From contig JBMFKS010000031.1 in assembly GCA_049972045.1 (NCBI GenBank), positions 1-31,711 on the forward strand: a stretch of 31,711 nt of DNA. Reading direction: 5' to 3'. Shown here piece by piece: positions 27,688 through 31,711 of this stretch (positions are counted from its first letter, which is position 1; the number at the start of each line of letters is the position of its first letter). Both the position numbers and the translations under genes were made by a program. Under the pieces are notes generated by a model. The model did no database searches and had not been told where the DNA came from. It was given only the letters and a program-made list of their open reading frames with translations. The stretch is from SpSt-77 sp049972045 (GTDB lineage: Bacteria; Chloroflexota; Anaerolineae; B4-G1; DUEL01).

Positions 27688-28761
27688 TCACCCGGGCTGC
27701 AGTGGCGACCGCCGCGGCTCGGGGGCGGTCTCTTTCAACCGTTGGGCGATAGGCGCGAAGGCCTCCGTCGAGTACTCCTCGACGTTGCCCGCATCGCTCA
27801 ACTCGGCAATGCGCGGGTCCAGCGGCAGCCGGCCCAGGAAGGGCACCCCCAGCCGCCGTGCCATCTCTTCCCCGTGGCTGGGGCCGAAGACCTCGTACTG
27901 CCGGCCGCTCTCCGGACAGACGAAGTAGCTCATGTTCTCCACCAGGCCCAGGAGCGGGACCTGCATCACCTGAGCCATGCGGGCTGCCTTGCGCACGACC
28001 ATCTCCGCCAGGTCCTGGGGCGAACTGACCAGCACCACCCCGGAAAGGGGCAGCGATTGCATCACCGTCAGCGCGGCATCGGAGGTGCCGGGCGGCAGGT
28101 CCACCACCAGCCAGTCCAGGTCACCCCAGAAGACATCCCCCCAGAACTGTTGAATGGCGGAACTGATCAGCGGCCCGCGCCAGATGACGGCCTCGTCCTC
28201 GCTAGGCAGGAGCAGGTTGATGGACATAACCTTGATGCCGGTCCTGGTCTCAGCAGGCAGAATGCCGAAGGGGCCCATCAGCGGTGCACCATGCAGCCCG
28301 AACATCTTGGGGATGCTGGGACCGGTGACATCGGCGTCCAGCACGCCGACCGCCTGGCCGTCCTGCCGGAGAGCCACCGCCAGCAGTGTGCTGACGAACG
28401 ACTTGCCCACGCCACCCTTGCCGCTCATCACCGCCACGACGCGCCGGATGTGGTTGAACCGTTCCGCCATACTCGCCTGTTCCGCTCCTCCGAGGCCGAT
28501 CTTTTGCCTTTCCTCGTCGGTCATCTCGGTCAGACGGACCTGGACTTCCCTGACGCCGTCCAGGGCCAGCACGGCCGCCCTGGCCTCGGCCACGATCTGG
28601 TCCTTCAGCGGACATTCGGGAACGGTCAACGCCAGGGTGAAGGACACCTCGCCTTCCTGCACGCGCACGTCGCGCACCATCCCCAATTCCACCAGGCTGC
28701 GGTGCAACTCGGGGTCCATCACCCCGGCCAATGCCTCCATGACTTGATGTTCTGTAACCAA
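27688..28761 (-). CDS. Mrp/NBP35-type P-loop Fe-S carrier ATPase with MIP18 domain
   Basis: This 357-residue protein has an N-terminal MIP18/DUF59 domain (about 3-80, with MDPELHRSLVELGMVRDV), then the deviant Walker A GKGGVGKS (114-121), LDADVTGPSIPKMFG and LVVDLPPGTSDAALTV. ApbC/Mrp proteins hold a [4Fe-4S] cluster on a C-terminal CxxC and pass it to apo-proteins. Here the segment reads YFVCPESGRQYEVFG, with C282 but Ser at 285, as in some anaerobe and archaeal relatives. The start is TTG at 28761, with AAGGAG 9 nt upstream, because the MIP18 domain needs those residues. Confidence 0.93.
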   Translation of the reverse strand: MVTEHQVMEALAGVMDPELHRSLVELGMVRDVRVQEGEVSFTLALTVPECPLKDQIVAEARAAVLALDGVREVQVRLTEMTDEERQKIGLGGAEQASMAERFNHIRRVVAVMSGKGGVGKSFVSTLLAVALRQDGQAVGVLDADVTGPSIPKMFGLHGAPLMGPFGILPAETRTGIKVMSINLLLPSEDEAVIWRGPLISSAIQQFWGDVFWGDLDWLVVDLPPGTSDAALTVMQSLPLSGVVLVSSPQDLAEMVVRKAARMAQVMQVPLLGLVENMSYFVCPESGRQYEVFGPSHGEEMARRLGVPFLGRLPLDPRIAELSDAGNVEEYSTEAFAPIAQRLKETAPEPRRSPLQPG

Positions 28762-28806
28762 TTGTGTTTTCTCCTTGACTTGCTGGGTTGGCCGCCAGGC
28801 GCTTGT

Positions 28807-29435
28807 CTAGAGGCGTTGCTCGCTGACCAGAACCCACCCGTTGCGGCGGATCATGTCGCGCACCTCGGCCAGGAAATCTCCGATCTCTTCCTGTTCGGTC
28901 GAAGTGATCTCGAAGGTCATGAACGAGGGCGTCTGGGTCTTCATACCCTGGATCGTGGGCACCTCCAGGCGCAGGTTGACAAAGTCGAAGGGGCGATCCT
29001 GGGCCAGTTCTTCCAACTGGTTCAGGCAGCGCTTCTCGCCGAACTCGCCAGCGATTTCCATGCGCGCCCGCGTCGTCAGTCTAGCGATGGCGTCCTCCGC
29101 CGCCGCGCGCGCCCTGGCCGCATCCAGTTTGGCCTTTTTCTCTGCCGATTCCTGGCGGACGACCTTGAAGATCTTGTGCTCGCGCTCCAGTTTCCAGACC
29201 AGATCGCGGTCGGGGAAACGGATCGCCTGCACCGGGCAGACGGTGCCGCAGGTGCTGCATCCGACCATGCAGTTCAGCGGATTGACCACCACCGCCTTGT
29301 TGTCCTGTATATCGTACACGCCGCGCCCACAATTGCAAAGCACAGCGTGCAACCGATGCAGGTGTCGGCATCCACGGTCGGATACCACGGGATATCCTTG
29401 CGGGGAATGCCATGCCACAGTTCTTCCTTTGCCAT
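28807..29435 (-). pseudogene. 4Fe-4S ferredoxin with C-terminal NIL-like domain, frameshifted
   Basis: From ATG 29435 (AGGAG upstream) the product reads MAKEELWHGIPRKDIPW, then DADTCIGCTLCF (C26, C29, C32). The frame then changes near 29329-29334 and continues as CGRGVYDIQDNKAVVV, NCMVGCSTCGTVCPVQAI and a long charged helix, ending with a domain of NIL-like size and pattern (FMTFEITSTEQEEIGDFLAE). The full reading would be about 209 residues. Adding one T to AATTG (read as AATTTG) restores FAICGRGVYD, so one base is missing. It lies between Mrp and the CMD protein in the operon. A sequencing error is a serious alternative to a real mutation. Confidence 0.82.
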
Positions 29436-29463
29436 TTCAGGTCTCCTTACAGATGGATGTTGT

Positions 29464-29826
29464 CTATTGCTGCGCCTGTTTCCAGGCGCCCAGGAAGACG
29501 GCAAAGGCCGGCATGCCCGCCACCGGAATGATGGTGAAGGCCGTCTCCAGCAGTTCCTGCTCGCTGGCCCCGGCGTGCAACGCGCCGGTGATGTGCATGG
29601 CCGTCGCCTCGCGGTCATGCTGGGCGGCAGTGACCGCCGCGTGGATGAGGAATTTGTGCTTCTTGGACACTGCGCCCTCGTTCAGCGTCAGTTTGTGCAA
29701 GCGCAGGAAGGCGGCGCACAGTTCCGGATTCTTCTCGTTCAAGAAGGCCACGGGGTCCAGCACCCTGCCGAATTCCTCTCCAAAGGCGGCCAGGCTTTCA
29801 TCAACCGGGCTTCCGTTACGGTTCAT
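29464..29826 (-). CDS. Carboxymuconolactone decarboxylase family protein
   Basis: This 120-residue protein has NPELCAAFLRLHKLTLNEGA, SKKHKFLIHAAVTAAQHDRE, and ALHAGASEQELLETAFTIIP, with a final AGMPAFAVFLGAW. This is the CMD/AhpD helical fold. The redox CxxC of AhpD is absent (AAQHDREA in its place), so peroxidase activity is unlikely; decarboxylase-like or structural roles remain. The ATG at 29826 has AGGA 8 nt upstream; one at 29850 has none. It sits 28 nt before the ferredoxin. Confidence 0.87.
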   Translation of the reverse strand: MNRNGSPVDESLAAFGEEFGRVLDPVAFLNEKNPELCAAFLRLHKLTLNEGAVSKKHKFLIHAAVTAAQHDREATAMHITGALHAGASEQELLETAFTIIPVAGMPAFAVFLGAWKQAQQ

Positions 29827-29870
29827 TTCGTGTATCCTGGTCCTGTACATTGGGGCTTGTCTGCCGCCGG

Positions 29871-30491
29871 TCAGCGTTCCACGAGCACGGACTTCTCATA
29901 ACCGGAGCAGGGGATGCACACCGGCTGCCCGTCCTTCATCCGCACGTAGCGGTCAAAGACGTACTCGCCGCACACGCTGCACCTGGTCTTGTTGAACGAG
30001 CCTTTGACCGGCGTATAGGTGAAATCCGGCCGGGCTTCCACTTTGAAGACCATCTCATCCGGTTGCTCATAGGTCCACTGAATCACCTCCCGCCGCACCT
30101 CCAACGGGATGTGCGATGGTTCGATCCCCTTCTTGCGATAGACAAAGAACTCGAATTTCCCCATCGCGTCTACAAAATCGGGCAGAAGCGAATAGCGCAC
30201 CGCGCCTTTTTGCGGATGGTAGAACGTGGCCGCCAGTTTGCCGTAGAACATCTTGGCCATCAGCACCTTCCCGTAGGTGGCGCCGGTGGCGATTTGCAGC
30301 CCGTCCATCATACAGGTCTGCGGGTGACCCTCGCCCAGTTCGGGGAATACGAAGAAGCCATGGTCGGCTTCCCTCTCTACGCCCAGGTAGGCGAGTGCTA
30401 GCCGGCCCATGCGGTAGCCGATCGGCATGAAAGGGCACTCATGGCCATGAAACTCGAAGGCCCACTCAGGGGGAATGTATTCGGTTGTCAT
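29871..30491 (-). CDS. FmdE family protein with C-terminal zinc finger
   Basis: This 206-residue protein has FHGHECPFMPIGYRMGRLAL, the FmdE opening with its Cys and His, then GHPQTCMMDGLQIATGATYG. The C-terminus has RCSVCGEYVFDRYVRMKDG and VCIPCSGY, a four-Cys zinc finger. FmdE was named from the molybdenum formylmethanofuran dehydrogenase operon of methanogens, and bacterial homologues occur beside metal and sulfur genes. AAGGAG is 7 nt before the ATG. It follows a TauE permease by 14 nt. Confidence 0.93.
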   Translation of the reverse strand: MTTEYIPPEWAFEFHGHECPFMPIGYRMGRLALAYLGVEREADHGFFVFPELGEGHPQTCMMDGLQIATGATYGKVLMAKMFYGKLAATFYHPQKGAVRYSLLPDFVDAMGKFEFFVYRKKGIEPSHIPLEVRREVIQWTYEQPDEMVFKVEARPDFTYTPVKGSFNKTRCSVCGEYVFDRYVRMKDGQPVCIPCSGYEKSVLVER

Positions 30492-30505
30492 GATTTTCTC
30501 CTTTT

Positions 30506-31261
30506 CTATTTGATCAGATCAAAGATCATCTTGGCAGCGATCAGCCACAACAGCGCACCGATGATCTTCTTCAGTTGCGCGCTGGACAGTTTGGTCTTCA
30601 TCAATTGTGAGCCGACGATAGAGCCCGCCGCGGCCATCACGGCCGTGATGGCGACAAATAGCGCATCCAGCCCGCCCATGCTGGCGTGGCCCAGAAAGCC
30701 GGAGAACGACGAGAAGACCACCACCAGCGCCGTCGTCCCGGCGGCCACCTTCGGGTCGAGACCGATCCAGTTGAGCACCGGCACGATCAGGTTGCCGCCA
30801 CCCACCCCCAGCAGCCCACCCAGGAACCCGGCCAGGCTGCCTACGCCGGCGCCCGCGCCGACCTCGACCGCGCGGCTCAAAGGCCGCTCGCGTTTGCGCG
30901 CTTTGTAGAACAGCATCATCGCGCCGGCGAACACCAGGAACGCCGTGAACAGGCCGAGTAGAATCTTTCTGTCCACAAACGGAGTGAGGCGTGCGCCCAG
31001 GGGCGACAGAAGCACGGCCATGATCAGCACCGGCACGCCCATGCGCCAGTTAATCAGCCGCCCGCGCCAGTAGTTGATCGTGGCGAACAACAGGCTGACC
31101 ACGTTCAGGAGCAGCGCGGTCGGTGCAGCCTCGGCCAGCGGCACGCCCAGGTAGTAGAACAGCGGCACGAACAGGAACGCAGCTCCCACCCCGGCCATCG
31201 CCAGCAGGCCGGAAAAGACGAACACCAGAAGTGCGCTGATGATGTAGACGGCAACGGTCAT
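30506..31261 (-). CDS. TauE/SafE family permease
   Basis: This 251-residue protein has eight hydrophobic helices in two repeats. GLLAMAGVGAAFLFVPLFYY opens the first and GGLLGVGGGNLIVPVL the second, the glycine-rich TauE/SafE signatures. Family members move sulfite, sulfoacetate or other organosulfur anions. GGGAG precedes the ATG. A second, partial TauE/SafE gene lies just upstream, so a two-protein transporter is possible. Confidence 0.93.
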   Translation of the reverse strand: MTVAVYIISALLVFVFSGLLAMAGVGAAFLFVPLFYYLGVPLAEAAPTALLLNVVSLLFATINYWRGRLINWRMGVPVLIMAVLLSPLGARLTPFVDRKILLGLFTAFLVFAGAMMLFYKARKRERPLSRAVEVGAGAGVGSLAGFLGGLLGVGGGNLIVPVLNWIGLDPKVAAGTTALVVVFSSFSGFLGHASMGGLDALFVAITAVMAAAGSIVGSQLMKTKLSSAQLKKIIGALLWLIAAKMIFDLIK

Positions 31262-31297
31262 TTCTCGGCTCCCCGACTCGTCCCAATATCCTCTGCA

Positions 31298-31328
31298 GGG
31301 TGGCTGAAGGCAGCGCCTTCAGCCACCC
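31298..31328. repeat. Perfect 14-bp inverted repeat between the two TauE genes
   Basis: GGGTGGCTGAAGGC and its exact complement surround a 3-nt loop. There is no T run on either side. It fills the 73-bp gap between the permease genes and could set differential expression or be a dispersed element. Confidence 0.75.
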
Positions 31329-31334
31329 CAAGGC

Positions 31335-31711
31335 CTACCAGATGCGAATCCCGAAGTAGCCCAGGATGAACTTGAGGGCGACGTACAGGAAGTAGATGCC
31401 GAAGATGAACTTCAGGGTGTGCGGCTTGAAGCGCTTGATGACCGCCGCGCCAACCTGGGCGCCGATAATCGTCCCGCCGCCCAGCAGCCCGCCCGCCACC
31501 AGTGCTACAAAGCCCTGGGCCACTTTGATCAGGCCCCCCACCAGCGCCAGCGGGACCATCACTGCCAGCGAGGTGCCCATGGTGATGTAGACGGGCGCGG
31601 AGAAGAGGTAGATGAGGCCCGGCACCAGCGCGTAGCCGCCGCCCAGGCCCGCCAGGCCGGTGGCAATGCCAACCACGAACCCGAAGACGGCCATCCCCCA
31701 GCCGCTGCCGG
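31335..31711 (-). CDS. TauE/SafE family permease, C-terminal part (runs off right edge)
   Basis: At least 124 residues are visible. The frame is open to the window edge and continues upstream of the ATG at 31694, so the true start is outside. GIATGLAGLGGGYALVPGLI is the second-repeat signature, followed by AQVGAAVIKRFKPHTLKFIF and three more hydrophobic helices. It therefore looks like the last half of a TauE/SafE protein. With the downstream permease it heads the long minus-strand run. Confidence 0.88.
   Translation of the reverse strand, partial: GSGWGMAVFGFVVGIATGLAGLGGGYALVPGLIYLFSAPVYITMGTSLAVMVPLALVGGLIKVAQGFVALVAGGLLGGGTIIGAQVGAAVIKRFKPHTLKFIFGIYFLYVALKFILGYFGIRIW

Noticed and set aside
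27385..29901. Very long plus-strand ORF of 838 codons
   Set aside because: It is antisense to DGC, Mrp, ferredoxin and CMD genes with clear family motifs. Its translation is low-complexity and without domains.
1..31711. tRNA, rRNA or prophage genes
   Set aside because: I saw no cloverleaf with a GTTCRA arm and acceptor end, no rRNA motifs, and no integrase, capsid or terminase proteins.

Overview
The window is GC-rich bacterial chromosome with dense genes, short intergenic gaps, AAGGAGG-type ribosome binding sites and ordinary sigma-70 promoters. RNase Y, DegV, YlbF-like proteins, a HerA-type ATPase, an RRM protein and a fused CoxM/CoxS-type protein together suggest Chloroflexota, probably an Anaerolineae-like lineage. 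That is inferred from gene style; no rRNA is present. A tungsten-type radical SAM maturase, many Fe-S proteins and a candidate selenoprotein suggest an anaerobic or low-oxygen life.

Layout. 1-4432 (minus): N-terminus of an FtsK-type translocase, an S1-domain protein, a membrane GAF/HTH sensor and a GNAT acetyltransferase. 4518-5906 (plus): an MFS transporter with a clear promoter; its 3' end overlaps that of a convergent EamA transporter. 5830-10350 (minus): recA, recX, RNase Y and eamA, with a strong hairpin and a LexA-like palindrome between recA and recX. 10541-17400 (plus): a fused FAD/2Fe-2S subunit, a 5'-truncated 4-hydroxybutyryl-CoA dehydratase remnant, a cold shock protein behind a leader terminator, an RRM protein, a hypothetical membrane protein, a zinc-ribbon protein, a GNAT protein and a HerA-like ATPase. 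17420-31711 (mostly minus): a long, often translationally coupled run read from the right edge: two TauE/SafE permeases, FmdE, a CMD protein, a frameshifted ferredoxin, Mrp, DGC, a DUF6951-like protein, a NifX-like protein, a CDF exporter, a frameshifted PIG-L deacetylase, an ABC-2 exporter, a tiny conserved-looking ORF, an Fe-S protein, two YlbF-like proteins, a plus-strand PIN toxin-antitoxin pair that interrupts the run, a second Fe-S paralogue, the candidate selenoprotein, the radical SAM maturase and DegV.

The most interesting locus is 18417-22905. A small ORF at 19655-19960 has a strong RBS and two adjacent in-frame TGA codons, then stays open to a TAA. A hairpin with a GGUC apical loop lies just downstream of the TGAs. 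The translation fits the layout I recall for the 'CC/Se motif' (seleno)protein family, with Sec-Sec in place of Cys-Cys. Its neighbours are a tungsten-type radical SAM/SPASM maturase with an AbrB-like N-terminus and two paralogous C-x2-C-x4-C-x16-C Fe-S proteins flanking YlbF-like genes.

The window also carries short repeats: hairpins built from 9-bp units (two sequence families, five copies), 7- and 8-bp tandem arrays, and several perfect inverted repeats. Some repeats overlap gene ends, and one lies exactly at a gene truncation.
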